Assembly (NCBI RefSeq): GCF_003173035.1
Contig: NZ_QGLE01000001.1
Coordinates: 434,001 to 498,000, forward strand
Source: Zavarzinia aquatilis
GTDB lineage: Bacteria; Pseudomonadota; Alphaproteobacteria; Zavarziniales; Zavarziniaceae
Length of the DNA: 64,000 nucleotides
Direction: 5' to 3'
In this document: one piece after another, positions 8,963 to 17,864 of the stretch
Layout: every line of letters starts with the position of its first letter
How positions within the stretch are numbered: position 1 is the stretch's first letter
Made by a program: the position numbers and the translations under genes
Notes under the pieces: generated by a model
What the model saw: the letters and a program-made list of their open reading frames with translations, nothing else
Databases searched by the model: none
What the model was told of the DNA's origin: nothing

Positions 8963-9688
8963 ATGGCTGATCTCGGCATGACGAACGGGCAGACGGTGGA
9001 CCTCGGTGTCGATTGGGACATCGCGCGCGCCGCCATCGACGAGGTGGGCCATGCGGTCGTGCCGGCGGTCCTGTCGGCCGGGCAATGCCAGGCGCTGGCG
9101 GCGCTTTATGATCGGCCGGATGGGTTTCGCTCCACCGTCGTCATGGCGCATCATGGCTTCGGCCGGGGCGAATATCGCTATTTCGCCTATCCGCTGCCGG
9201 GTCTCGTCGAAGACCTGCGCCGGTCGCTCTATCCCGGTCTTGCCGCGATCGCCACTATCTGGGGCCGGCGCCTCGGTCGGGATGACGGCTGGCCGGCGGA
9301 ACACCAGGAATTGCTTTCCCTGTGCCGCGATGCCGGCCAGTCGCGGCCGACACCCTTGCTGCTGTCCTATGGCGTGGGCGATTACAATTGCCTGCATCAG
9401 GATCTTTACGGCCCGGTCCATTTCCCCTTGCAGGCGGCGATCCTCCTCGATGCGCCGGGGCGCGACTTCACCGGCGGTGAATTCACCCTGGTCCAGTCGC
9501 GACCCCGCCAGCAATCGTGCTGCGAGGTCGTGTCGCTCGGCCAGGGTGACATGGTGATCTTTCCCGTGCGGGAGTATCCGCGCGCTGGTCGTCGCGGCTG
9601 GTACAGGGCCCAGATGCGTCATGGTGTCTCGAGATTGCTGAGCGGGCGTCGCCGTGTTCTCGGCATCATTTTTCACGACGCGAGGTGA
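8963..9688 (+). CDS. 2-oxoglutarate/Fe(II)-dependent oxygenase-like protein
   Basis: The 241-residue protein matches the pattern of bacterial 2OG-Fe(II) oxygenases. It has an HxD iron motif in CLHQDLYG (H145, D147), a distal histidine in QMRHGVS (H220), and a 2-oxoglutarate-binding arginine just after it (GRRRVLGIIFHDA). GGEFTLVQSRPR and GQGDMVIFPV are jelly-roll strands common in this group. The start is fixed by a strong GGAGGAAGG ribosome site at 8947-8955, seven bases before ATG 8963. The substrate is unknown. It is transcribed toward the RTX gene with 169 bases between, so co-expression is possible but not shown. Confidence 0.8.
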   Translation: MADLGMTNGQTVDLGVDWDIARAAIDEVGHAVVPAVLSAGQCQALAALYDRPDGFRSTVVMAHHGFGRGEYRYFAYPLPGLVEDLRRSLYPGLAAIATIWGRRLGRDDGWPAEHQELLSLCRDAGQSRPTPLLLSYGVGDYNCLHQDLYGPVHFPLQAAILLDAPGRDFTGGEFTLVQSRPRQQSCCEVVSLGQGDMVIFPVREYPRAGRRGWYRAQMRHGVSRLLSGRRRVLGIIFHDAR

Positions 9689-9736
9689 GCGACAACACGG
9701 AATGGGCGTGCGGGTCAACGCTGCGGACGCCCGGCG

Positions 9737-9793
9737 ATTGCATACAAATTTGAACCCAATACGCTCTTTCTCGGCGTTGAAAATTGCATACAA
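9737..9793 (+). repeat. Direct repeat ATTGCATACAA upstream of the RTX gene
   Basis: The 11-base sequence ATTGCATACAA occurs at 9737-9747 and 9783-9793, 46 bases apart, in an AT-richer patch between the oxygenase gene and the RTX gene. Two identical copies 65-120 bases before a start codon could be activator or repressor sites for the RTX gene. I found no correctly spaced -35/-10 pair around them. Confidence 0.35.
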
Positions 9794-9857
9794 TTCCGCT
9801 CATCGGGGTGACGTGTTCGAGAGTGGCGGCCACTGAGTCGTCTCTGGGGGGAGTTTC

Positions 9858-12800
9858 ATGGCTGACTTTACGGGGACCACAGGCGCGGACCGTCTGGTGG
9901 GTGGGGATGCTGCGGACCTGATCCAGGGCTTGGAGGGTAGCGACAGCCTGTTCGGCAAAGCCGGCGACGACACCCTGGAAGGTGGCGACGGTGACGACCG
10001 TCTGGATGGCGGCACGGGCGCCGATGTCATGACGGGCGGGCTCGGTAACGACAGCTACACGGTCGACGACGCCGGAGACACGATTGTCGAGGCCGCGGGC
10101 GAGGGCCGGGACACGGTGACGGCCTTCGTCAGCTACACGCTCGCGGCGGGTGTCGAGGTTGAACGCTTCGTTGCCAGCGGCAGCGCGGCTATCGACCTGA
10201 CCGGCAATGAGTTTTCCAATCAGATCTATGGCAACGATGCTGCCAACGTGCTGACCGGCGGCGGCGGTGGCGACAATCTGTCGGGACGCGGTGGCGACGA
10301 CACGCTGGTGGGCGGCGACGGGCGGGACGTGCTTGACGGCGGCACGGGGACCGACGCCATGAGCGGCGGCGCGGGCGATGACGTCTATATCGTCGACGAT
10401 GCCGGCGACACGGTGACGGAAGCCGTGGGCGGCGGCACGGACCGGGTGCAGGTCTCGGTGACCTGGGCAGCGGACGTGTCGGCCGAGATCGAGAAGATCC
10501 TGTCCCGCGGTCTGGCCGCGATCGACATCACGGGCAGCGACACGGCGAATGTCATCGTGGCGAACGACGCGGCCAATGTGCTGTCAGGTCTCGGCGGCGC
10601 CGACCGCCTGAACGCCAAGGGTGGCGACGACACGCTGCTGGGCGGTGACGGCGACGATACGCTGATCGGTGGCACCGGCGCCGACGCGATGACGGGCGGT
10701 GCCGGTGACGACATCTATTATGTCGACGACGCGGGCGATACTGTCGTCGAGGTCTCGGGGGAAGGCACGGATAGCGTTCGACTCACGGCCAGCTGGACGC
10801 TGGGCGCGGGGCAGGCGGTGGAGCAGTTGATCGCGCGGGGCAGCGCGGCGCTCGACATCACCGGCAACGAGCTGGCGAACGAGCTGTTCGGCAATGCGGG
10901 CGCCAATGTGCTGACGGGCGGCGGCGGCGACGACACGATCCATGCCGGCGCGGGCGACACGGTGGACGGGGGCTCGGGCGCCGACAGCATCATCGTCACC
11001 GGCGGCGGTCTGGGCCAGATCCGGGTGACGGGCGATTCGGCGGACAATCTGTCGACGACCGACGCGGGCTGGCAGGCAGCGGGCACCGTGGTGCTCGACG
11101 GCACATCCGTTGAGCGCTTCGTCAAGGGCGGCGTCACGCTGCTCGTCGACGCGGCGGTGGACACGAGCGGGGTACAGACCGCGGCCATGTTCGGCGCCAC
11201 GGTCACGACCGCCGGCTTCGACCGCCAGGTGGTCGACACGACCACCTTTGGGGCCGATCGCGGCTTCATCATCCAGGGCGTCACGGGGACCACCCAGTCC
11301 GGAGCGTCCGTGGCGGCGGCGGATGTGAATGGGGACGGCTTCGACGACATTGTCACCGGCATTGTGGGCGGAGGTGGCGGCACAGAGGGCGAGGCCGATA
11401 TCGTCTTCGGTGGCGCGGGGGTCATGGGCAACGATGTCGGCGGCCGCCAGGTAGTCAATCTGACCACCCTGTCCGCTGCCCAGGGTTTCGCCGTCCGGGG
11501 CGGTGCATTTCTGGACCTCTTCGGCTACTCCTCGGCTTCGGCCGGCGACGTCAACGGCGACGGCTACACCGATGTGATCGTGGGTGCACCAGGCGGCGAC
11601 GATGCCGGCGGCGATGCCGGCGAAGCCTATGTCCTGTTTGGCGGGGCTGGCGGTTTCGGCACCGATGTCGGCGGCCGACAAGTCATCAACACGACGACGC
11701 TGACCGCCGCGCAAGGCTTCATCATCCAGGCCGACTCGGCGGGCGACGGCGCGGGGTGGAGCGTTTCCGCGGCCGATGTGAACCGCGACGGCTTCAGCGA
11801 CCTGATCGTCGGCGCCCGTGGCGGTGACGATGGCGGCAGCAATGCGGGCGAAGTCTATGTCGTGTTCGGCGGGGCGGGGGGCTTCGGCACCGACGTCGGC
11901 GGGCGACAGGTCATCGACCTGACCAACCTCTCCGCCGCGCAGGGATTCATCATTCAGGGTGACTCGGCGGGCGATCTTCTCGGGCGAAGCGCGTCTTCGG
12001 CGGGTGACGTCAACGGCGATGGCTTTCAGGATATCCTTGTCGGGGCACCTTATGGCAGCGACGGGGGCAGCCAGGCGGGCGAGGCCTATGTGATCTTCGG
12101 CGGGGCGGGGGGCTTCGGCACCGACGTCGGCGGCCGCCAGGTCATCGACCTGACCAACTTCACCGCCGCGCAAGGCTTCATCATCCAGGGCGACTCGGGG
12201 GGCGATCGCGCGTCATGGAGCATCTCGTCGGCAGGCGACATCAATGGTGATGGTTTCGCCGATGTCGCCGTCGGCGCGCGCTATGGCGACGATGGCGGCA
12301 CCAATGCCGGCGAAGTCTATGTCGTGTTCGGCGGGGCTGGCGGCTTCGGCACCGACGTAGGCGGGCGGCAGGTGATCGACCTGACCGGCCTTTCGGCCGC
12401 GCAAGGCTTCGTCATCCAGGGCGACACGGGCAGCGATCTCGCGGGCAGCAGTGTGGCGGCGGCGGGGGATGTGAATGGCGACGGTTTCGCCGACATCATC
12501 CTCGGCGCCATCAATGGCGGTGACGGCGGCAGCCAGGCGGGCGAAGCCTATGTCCTGTTCGGCGGCAGCGACGGCTTCGGCATCGACGTCGGCGGGCGCC
12601 GCGTGATCGACCTGACCAGCCTGTCGGCGGACCTGGGCTTCATCATCCAGGGCGACACGACGGGGGATAGTCTGGGGACGGACGTCGGGGCCGGTGACGT
12701 GAACGGCGACGGCTTCTCCGATGTCATCGTCGGGGCAAAAAACGGTGACGACGGCGGCGGCACTGTCGGCGAGACCTATGTGATCTACGGCGGGCCGGCG

Positions 12801-13337
12801 GGCTTCTCGCTCGCGCAGGTCGCCGGGGCGACAGATGGTGACGACACGCTGACGGGCACGGCGGCGGCCGAGCGGCTGATCGGCGGGCGCGGCAACGACA
12901 CGCTGGTCGGCGGCGGCGGCGCGGATGTCTTCGTCGGCGGCGCGGGCAACGACACGATCGACGTCGGCACGGGCAATTTCTTCCGCATCGACGGAGGACT
13001 GGGCGACGATACGCTGCTCACAACCGGCAATCTCGACTTCACCCTGATCGACGATGTGGCGATCAAGGGCATCGAGACCATCGACATCACCGGCAATGGC
13101 GCCCAGGCGCTGGTGCTGGACAGGAGCGATGTGCTCGCGTTCGAGGCGGACAATCGCGATGTGCTCGGCACCACCCATGACGGCGTGCTGATCCTGGCGG
13201 GCGATGCCACCGACAGTGTCACCCTGACCGGCCTGACCGCGGCGGGCAGCGTCAGCTTCGGCGGCGGGGACTGGAACCTCTATGCCGTCGGCTCGGTCGT
13301 CGTGCTGGCCGTCGACAGCGACATCACGCTGGTCTGA
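9858..13337 (+). CDS. Large RTX protein with seven FG-GAP repeats
   Basis: The 1,159-residue acidic, glycine- and aspartate-rich protein has no N-terminal signal peptide. Hemolysin-type calcium-binding nonapeptides (GGxGxDxLx style) fill about residues 8-75, 125-170, 230-300 and 340-375, each block followed by a spacer of the ASGSAAIDLTGNE type. Residues of about 460-980 form seven consecutive FG-GAP/integrin-type units, each with a DVNGDGFxD calcium loop and a VxFGGAGGFG strand, enough for one closed seven-bladed propeller. A final RTX block and a hydrophobic, aspartate-containing tail ending VVLAVDSDITLV resemble a type I secretion signal. It is probably a secreted adhesin or matrix protein. 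No type I exporter genes are nearby. The stop abuts the convergent regulator stop (shared TGATCA). Confidence 0.88.
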   Translation: MADFTGTTGADRLVGGDAADLIQGLEGSDSLFGKAGDDTLEGGDGDDRLDGGTGADVMTGGLGNDSYTVDDAGDTIVEAAGEGRDTVTAFVSYTLAAGVEVERFVASGSAAIDLTGNEFSNQIYGNDAANVLTGGGGGDNLSGRGGDDTLVGGDGRDVLDGGTGTDAMSGGAGDDVYIVDDAGDTVTEAVGGGTDRVQVSVTWAADVSAEIEKILSRGLAAIDITGSDTANVIVANDAANVLSGLGGADRLNAKGGDDTLLGGDGDDTLIGGTGADAMTGGAGDDIYYVDDAGDTVVEVSGEGTDSVRLTASWTLGAGQAVEQLIARGSAALDITGNELANELFGNAGANVLTGGGGDDTIHAGAGDTVDGGSGADSIIVTGGGLGQIRVTGDSADNLSTTDAGWQAAGTVVLDGTSVERFVKGGVTLLVDAAVDTSGVQTAAMFGATVTTAGFDRQVVDTTTFGADRGFIIQGVTGTTQSGASVAAADVNGDGFDDIVTGIVGGGGGTEGEADIVFGGAGVMGNDVGGRQVVNLTTLSAAQGFAVRGGAFLDLFGYSSASAGDVNGDGYTDVIVGAPGGDDAGGDAGEAYVLFGGAGGFGTDVGGRQVINTTTLTAAQGFIIQADSAGDGAGWSVSAADVNRDGFSDLIVGARGGDDGGSNAGEVYVVFGGAGGFGTDVGGRQVIDLTNLSAAQGFIIQGDSAGDLLGRSASSAGDVNGDGFQDILVGAPYGSDGGSQAGEAYVIFGGAGGFGTDVGGRQVIDLTNFTAAQGFIIQGDSGGDRASWSISSAGDINGDGFADVAVGARYGDDGGTNAGEVYVVFGGAGGFGTDVGGRQVIDLTGLSAAQGFVIQGDTGSDLAGSSVAAAGDVNGDGFADIILGAINGGDGGSQAGEAYVLFGGSDGFGIDVGGRRVIDLTSLSADLGFIIQGDTTGDSLGTDVGAGDVNGDGFSDVIVGAKNGDDGGGTVGETYVIYGGPAGFSLAQVAGATDGDDTLTGTAAAERLIGGRGNDTLVGGGGADVFVGGAGNDTIDVGTGNFFRIDGGLGDDTLLTTGNLDFTLIDDVAIKGIETIDITGNGAQALVLDRSDVLAFEADNRDVLGTTHDGVLILAGDATDSVTLTGLTAAGSVSFGGGDWNLYAVGSVVVLAVDSDITLV
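11226..12801 (+). repeat. Seven in-gene tandem repeats of about 230 bp (FG-GAP units)
   Basis: Within the RTX gene, seven units of about 76-78 codons follow one another. The GFIIQ-type motifs begin near 11262, 11715, 11943, 12176, 12407 and 12635, and a divergent second copy (GFAVRG) lies near 11490. The middle copies (about 11640-12560) are nearly identical over stretches encoding YVVFGGAGGFGTDVGGRQV. The first and last copies are more diverged, a pattern expected of tandem duplication with ongoing homogenisation. Confidence 0.85.
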
Positions 13338-14411
13338 TCAGCCGCCGATCTTGGGCAGGGGCAGGGGAATGCCGACGTCGTGCTTCTCCTGCATCACGTC
13401 GCGGCGGAAGCGATAGGTTTCCGCCGGACGCCCCCGGCCGGAGGCCTCGATCTGGCCCGTGGGCTCGACCAGGTCGCCGGCCGTCACCGTGCGGCGGAAA
13501 TTCTGCTTGTGCAGCTCGATGCCCGACAGGGCCTCGACCACCTTCTGCAGGCGGAACAGCGTGAATTCGGGCGGCAGCAGGTCGAAAACCACCGGCCGAT
13601 AGTCGATCTTGCCGCGCAGCCGGCCCAGCGCCGAGGCGAGGATGCGCCGGTTGTCGAGCGCCATCGGCGTGCCGAGGGCGCGCGCCGCCTCGCGCTGTTC
13701 CTCGGGCGTCTCGGGCGCCTCGCGGCCGGCGGCAGTGGCGGTGATCGCGGCGTCGCGGATCGCCTCCTTCACGAGGCCGGCGGAATAGAGCAATTCGTAG
13801 CGGTCGAGGCAGCGCAGCAGGTCGAAATGACCGGTGCCGGCGACCGGACCGAAGGCGATCGCCGTCCGCTCCATGCGGTTGCGGGCGCTGCGGGCGTCGG
13901 GCGCGGCGTCGATCCAGCGGGTCAGGGCCGGGCGGATCACCTTGTCGATCAGGGCCGGGCGCCCCTCGCGCCAGTCTTCCCAGGGCAGGAAGGAATACCA
14001 CGAACGCCACTGCGCCTCGCCGGTGCCGGCCAGCGGCGTTTCCTGCGTCAGCGCCAGATAGGCGATGGAGACGACGCGGGGCCCGCCGGTCAACTCGCGC
14101 GGGTCGCGGTTCTGGTTGGCGAAAGTGTAGAGCTGCTCGACATAACGCATGGCGACGCCGGTCTGCTCGGTCACCCATTGCCGCAGGCCGAGTTCGAGGG
14201 TGCGGTGATGCTCGGGCTCGAAGGGGCCGAAGGGCAGGGTCTCGGGCGTATCGAAAGCGAGGGGCAGCAGGCCCTGCTGGGCCGGCGTCGCCAGATCATG
14301 GGTCATGCGCCGGGCGACGAGGACGCGTGGGTCTTCCTCCGTCACCGCGACGATGACGGCGGTCAGGCCGATGCTGATGCCCCTTGCGTTGTGTTCGCCG
14401 TCCTGCGCCAT
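13338..14411 (-). CDS. Nudix-related transcriptional regulator, likely NAD-biosynthesis repressor (NrtR/NadQ type)
   Basis: The 357-residue protein has an N-terminal Nudix-like fold whose Nudix box is degenerate: residues 77-86 read RQWVTEQTGV where a hydrolase would have REUxEExGU, so key catalytic glutamates are missing. The C-terminal third (DNRRILASALGRLRGKIDYRPVVFDLLPPEFTLFRLQ and on to the arginine-rich end) resembles the winged-helix part of NrtR-type regulators. Known family members sense NAD-related metabolites and repress NAD genes. nadABC lies 7 kb away behind paired palindromes, which supports that role here. I see no copy of those palindromes in its own leader. It begins 36 bases after tyrS, so it may be read from the tyrS promoter. 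Confidence 0.7.
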   Translation of the reverse strand: MAQDGEHNARGISIGLTAVIVAVTEEDPRVLVARRMTHDLATPAQQGLLPLAFDTPETLPFGPFEPEHHRTLELGLRQWVTEQTGVAMRYVEQLYTFANQNRDPRELTGGPRVVSIAYLALTQETPLAGTGEAQWRSWYSFLPWEDWREGRPALIDKVIRPALTRWIDAAPDARSARNRMERTAIAFGPVAGTGHFDLLRCLDRYELLYSAGLVKEAIRDAAITATAAGREAPETPEEQREAARALGTPMALDNRRILASALGRLRGKIDYRPVVFDLLPPEFTLFRLQKVVEALSGIELHKQNFRRTVTAGDLVEPTGQIEASGRGRPAETYRFRRDVMQEKHDVGIPLPLPKIGG

Positions 14412-14446
14412 GCCATCCCCCCTGCCGACGCCGGTAGATCGCCGGC

Positions 14447-15688
14447 TCAGCCGGCGACGATCAGGGCGTGGCGTTTCTTGCCGGCCGAGAGCTTGACCGT
14501 GCCCGTGCTGCCGAGCGTCGTCACCTTGGCGAATTCGTCGGTCACCGCGACATCGTCGAGACGGACGCCATTGCCCTTGATCAGGCGACGGGCTTCACCG
14601 TTGGAGGCGGCCATGCCGGCCTTGACCAGCAGTTCGTAGACCGGGACACCGGCGCCGACCTCGACCGCGACCTTGGGCAGCGTGTCGGCGGCGGCGCCTT
14701 CCTCGAAGGTCTTGCGCGCGGTCTCGGCCGCGGCCTCGGCGGCGTCCTGACCATGGGCGAGGGTGGTCGCCGCGGTCGCCAGGATCTTCTTGGCGTCGTT
14801 CAGCTCGGCACCCTGCAGGGCTTCGAGGCGGGCGACCTCGGCTTCCGGCAGTTCGGTGAACAGGCGCAGGAACTTGCCGACGTCGCCGTCTTCGGTGTTG
14901 CGCCAGAACTGCCAGTAGTCGTAGGGGCTGCGGGCATCCTCATTCAGCCAGACGGCGCCATTCGCCGTCTTGCCCATCTTGGCGCCGGACGCCGTGGTGA
15001 TCAGCGGCGAAGTCAGGCCATAGAGCTGGAGGTCGGCGGCTTTCCGGCCCAGTTCGACGCCCTGGATGATGTTGCCCCATTGATCCGAGCCGCCCATCTG
15101 GAGGCGGACGCCATAGGTCTTCGCCAGTTCGACGAAGTCATAGGCCTGCAGGATCATGTAGTTGAATTCGAGGAACGACAGGTTCTGCTCGCGGTCGAGG
15201 CGGATCTTCACGCTGTCCTGCGACAGCATCCGGTTGACCGAGAAGTGCCGGCCGTAATCGCGCAGGAAGGCGATGTAGTTGAGGCCGGACAGCCAGTCGT
15301 CGTTGTTGACCATGACGGCGTCGGTCGGGCCGTCGCCGAAGGTCAGGAACTTCGAGAACACCCGCTTGATGCCGGCGAGATTGGCGTTGATCCGCGCATC
15401 GTCGAGCAGCGGACGGGATTCGTCGCGGAACGAGGGATCGCCGATCCGCGTGGTGCCGCCGCCCATCAGGACGATGGGCTTGTGCCCGGCCTGCTGCAGC
15501 CGGCGCAGCATCATGATCTGGACGAGGGAGCCGACATGCAGCGAGGGCGCGGTCGCATCGAAGCCGATATAGGCGGCAAAGGGCGCCTTTTCCGCGGCGA
15601 GGGCGTCGAGCCCCTCGAGGTCGGTGCACTGGTGGATGTAGCGGCGTTCCGTCAGGAGCCGCAGGAAATCGGATTTCACGCTCGTCAT
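14447..15688 (-). CDS. tyrS: Tyrosyl-tRNA synthetase
   Basis: TyrS charges tRNA-Tyr with tyrosine. The 413-residue class I synthetase has [13 protein letters not shown] (the HIGH-equivalent motif) near residue 45, [11 protein letters not shown], the tyrosine-pocket segment [27 protein letters not shown], and KMGKT in place of KMSKS near residue 235. An S4-like RNA-binding domain ends the protein ([23 protein letters not shown]). Length and domain order are normal. The Nudix-related regulator gene follows after 36 bases. Confidence 0.96.
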   Translation of the reverse strand: MTSVKSDFLRLLTERRYIHQCTDLEGLDALAAEKAPFAAYIGFDATAPSLHVGSLVQIMMLRRLQQAGHKPIVLMGGGTTRIGDPSFRDESRPLLDDARINANLAGIKRVFSKFLTFGDGPTDAVMVNNDDWLSGLNYIAFLRDYGRHFSVNRMLSQDSVKIRLDREQNLSFLEFNYMILQAYDFVELAKTYGVRLQMGGSDQWGNIIQGVELGRKAADLQLYGLTSPLITTASGAKMGKTANGAVWLNEDARSPYDYWQFWRNTEDGDVGKFLRLFTELPEAEVARLEALQGAELNDAKKILATAATTLAHGQDAAEAAAETARKTFEEGAAADTLPKVAVEVGAGVPVYELLVKAGMAASNGEARRLIKGNGVRLDDVAVTDEFAKVTTLGSTGTVKLSAGKKRHALIVAG

Positions 15689-15779
15689 GGTGCGGGGGAT
15701 GTAGCATGAAGGCGGTCCCGGCTACAATCGGCCGCGGCCGTTGAATCGTCCGACACGCGCGAAATGGCCGATGTTCAGG

Positions 15780-15866
15780 CTCGTCATCCCGGCGCAGGCC
15801 GGGATCTCGTGACGATAAGGCGCCTTGTCCTGTGAAAGGTTCCGGCCTGCGCCGGGACGACGAGAG
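15780..15866. repeat. Interspersed inverted-repeat element (VPAQAGT/GLRRDDE type)
   Basis: The left arm at 15780-15807 (CTCGTCATCCCGGCGCAGG..) and the right arm at 15840-15866 (..CCTGCGCCGGGACGACGAG) are nearly perfect inverse copies separated by about 32 bases. Read in the usual frames the arms encode VVPAQAG and GLRRDDE, the tell-tale peptides of palindromic interspersed repeats common in alphaproteobacterial genomes. It fills most of the tyrS-anmK divergent spacer and could fold in the anmK leader. Confidence 0.75.
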
Positions 15867-15879
15867 AGTGGAAGCGACG

Positions 15880-16986
15880 ATGAAGGCGCTTGGACTGATG
15901 AGCGGAACCTCGCTCGATGGCATCGACCTCGCGGTGATCGAGAGCGATGGCCTGCGCGTGACTGCCTTCGGCCCGGCCCTGACGGTGCCCCACCTGCCCG
16001 CGACCCGTGCCGCCTGTCGTGAGGCGAGCCGGCAGGCGGCGGGCTGGCGTCGGGGCGATCCGGTGCCGGCCGCGGTCGAAGACGCAGCAGCGCGCATCAC
16101 CGAGGCCCACCGCCTCGCCATCCACCATTTCCTGGCGACGAGCGGGGAGACGGGCATCGAGTTGATCGGCTTTCACGGCCAGACCGTGTTGCACCGCCCG
16201 GCCGAGCGCCTGACCTGGCAGATCGGCGACGCGCAAGCGTTGGCCGACGCATTCGCCATCCCGGTCATCGGCCAGATGCGCCTCGCCGATGTCGAGGCGG
16301 GCGGGCAGGGCGCCCCCCTCGTGCCGCTCTATCACCGGGCGCTTCTGCTCTCGTCGGCGGCGCAGGGACAGCCTGTCGCCGTGCTCAATCTCGGCGGGGT
16401 CGGCAATGTCACCTGGCTCGATGGCGAGGCGGAGCCGGTCGCCTTCGACACCGGGCCAGGCAATGCCCTGATCGACGACTGGGCGCTTCAGCACACGGGC
16501 GTGCCCATCGACCGGGACGGCGCGCTGGCCGCCGCCGGCCGGGTGCATGGCGACGTGCTGGCGGCCTTGATGGATCACCCCTATTTCGACCTGCCGGCGC
16601 CGAAATCCCTCGACCGGGATGATTTCACGTTATCGGCCGTGCGCGGCCTGTCCACCGCCGACGGCGCGGCGACCCTGACCGCCTTTACCGCAGAGACGGT
16701 GGCGGCGGCCTTCGCGCAGTTTCCCGCGCCGGTGTCTCGCGTGCTGGTGACGGGGGGCGGGCGGCTCAATCCCACCCTGATGGCGATGCTGAAACGGCGC
16801 CTGGGCCTGCCGGTCCTGCCGGTCGAGGCCATGGGCTGGCGCGGCGACAGCCTGGAGGCCGAGGCCTTCGCCTTTCTCGCGCTGCGCAGTCTGAAGGGTC
16901 TGCCGCTCAGCGTGCCGGGGACGACGGGCGTGCCCCGGCCGCTGACCGGCGGTCAGCTGTTTCGGCCGAGCCGCATGTCGAGATAG
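15880..16986 (+). CDS. anmK: Anhydro-N-acetylmuramic acid kinase
   Basis: AnmK phosphorylates and opens 1,6-anhydro-N-acetylmuramic acid, returning cell-wall turnover products to metabolism. The 368-residue product begins [19 protein letters not shown], the family's ATP-binding hallmark. It continues with [36 protein letters not shown] and [12 protein letters not shown], all typical. The start at 15880 gives the canonical N-terminus; the 16 in-frame codons upstream lie in the interspersed repeat. Its 3' end overlaps the convergent hydrolase gene by 34 bases. Confidence 0.95.
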   Translation: MKALGLMSGTSLDGIDLAVIESDGLRVTAFGPALTVPHLPATRAACREASRQAAGWRRGDPVPAAVEDAAARITEAHRLAIHHFLATSGETGIELIGFHGQTVLHRPAERLTWQIGDAQALADAFAIPVIGQMRLADVEAGGQGAPLVPLYHRALLLSSAAQGQPVAVLNLGGVGNVTWLDGEAEPVAFDTGPGNALIDDWALQHTGVPIDRDGALAAAGRVHGDVLAALMDHPYFDLPAPKSLDRDDFTLSAVRGLSTADGAATLTAFTAETVAAAFAQFPAPVSRVLVTGGGRLNPTLMAMLKRRLGLPVLPVEAMGWRGDSLEAEAFAFLALRSLKGLPLSVPGTTGVPRPLTGGQLFRPSRMSR

Positions 16987-17597
16987 GCGCCGACGCTGCG
17001 GTTCAGTTCGTCCATCTGCTCTTCAAAGAAGTGGCCGGCGCCCTTGATGGTCTCGTATTTCACCTTGATACCGCGCTGGTTCGACAGGCGGGTGGCGAGT
17101 TTCGCGACCTCGGGTTCGGCGACCACCTGATCCTCGGTGCCCTGGACGATCAGACCGTCGGACGGGCAGGGGGCGAGGAAGGTGAAGTCGTACTTGCTGG
17201 CGGGCGGCGAGATCGAGATGAAGCCGTTGATTTCCGGCCGCCGCATCAGGAGCTGCATCCCGATCCAGGCGCCGAAGGAAAAGCCGCCGACCCAGCATTC
17301 CGCGGCCGACGGATTATAGGTCTGCATCCAGTCGAGCGCCGACGCGGCATCGGACAATTCGCCCGCGCCATTGTCGAACCCGCCCTGGCTGCGCCCGACG
17401 CCGCGGAAATTGAAGCGCATCACCGAGAAGCCGCGGTTCACGAACGTATGAAACAGGTTGTAGACAACCTTGTTGTTCATCGTGCCGCCGAACTGCGGAT
17501 GCGGATGCAGGACGAGGGCGATCGGCGCCCCCGTGCCGGCATGGTGATAGCGGCCTTCGAGTCGCCCGGCCGGGCCATTGAAAATGATTTCAGGCAT
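16953..17597 (-). CDS. Alpha/beta hydrolase of the dienelactone-hydrolase-like short family
   Basis: The 214-residue cytoplasmic hydrolase has [15 protein letters not shown] near the N-terminus, [12 protein letters not shown], the nucleophile elbow [11 protein letters not shown], an acidic residue in VQGTEDQVV, and a catalytic histidine in GAGHFFEEQ. This compact form is widespread in alphaproteobacteria and its substrate is not known. The start MPEIIFNG at 17597 is preceded by a purine-rich AAGGGGA ribosome site; a 13-codon in-frame extension is less likely. It diverges from the IscR-controlled promoter upstream. Confidence 0.8.
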   Translation of the reverse strand: MPEIIFNGPAGRLEGRYHHAGTGAPIALVLHPHPQFGGTMNNKVVYNLFHTFVNRGFSVMRFNFRGVGRSQGGFDNGAGELSDAASALDWMQTYNPSAAECWVGGFSFGAWIGMQLLMRRPEINGFISISPPASKYDFTFLAPCPSDGLIVQGTEDQVVAEPEVAKLATRLSNQRGIKVKYETIKGAGHFFEEQMDELNRSVGAYLDMRLGRNS

Positions 17598-17692
17598 CCC
17601 GGTCCCCTTGACACGATATCCGACCAAAATAGTCAACCGCTCGTGCTTTGCACAGGCCAGACCCGCGGGACATGGCCGCCTTGCCGTCGCAT

Positions 17693-17725
17693 ATACTTGA
17701 CTGTTTCAGTCGGACAACCTAAATC
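17693..17725 (+). promoter_or_regulatory. IscR type 1 binding site over a sigma-70-type promoter
   Basis: Bases 17693-17713 read ATAC-TTGACT-GTTTC-AGTCGG, matching the known type 1 IscR consensus (ATAS-YYGACT-RWWWY-AGTCRR) at essentially every defined position. The same TTGACT (17697-17702) can serve as a -35 box, with a weak TAAATC -10 element at 17720-17725 after a 17-base spacer, so bound holo-IscR would block polymerase. The site is about 150 bases before cysE and should control the whole cysE-iscR-isc transcript as an autoregulated unit. Confidence 0.8.
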
Positions 17726-17864
17726 TGACCTCGGCGGTCGGGCATTGAAATACCCGTCGCCAAAATGCGTGGCGGGGCGGGTTTATACACGGCCGGCTTT
17801 CGCCGATGCAAGGAATCTCGACTCGCGGCGCCCGGTGGCGACGCAGATCCCAAGGAATGCCGAA

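Noticed and set aside
9777-9794. TTGAAA and TACAAT as an RTX promoter
   Set aside because: The spacer is only six bases, far too short for a sigma-70 promoter.
10584-12173. 529-codon antisense frame in the RTX gene
   Set aside because: It arises from the repeated GGCGAC-type codons of the RTX gene and simply repeats with the same period.
11226-12801. Possible CRISPR or intergenic tandem array
   Set aside because: The repeats are about 230 bases, contiguous, in frame and encode FG-GAP blades. There are no spacers and no cas genes.
17031-17864. N-terminal extension of cysE of about 278 codons
   Set aside because: It runs antisense through the hydrolase gene and across the IscR site. The canonical CysE start is at 17865.
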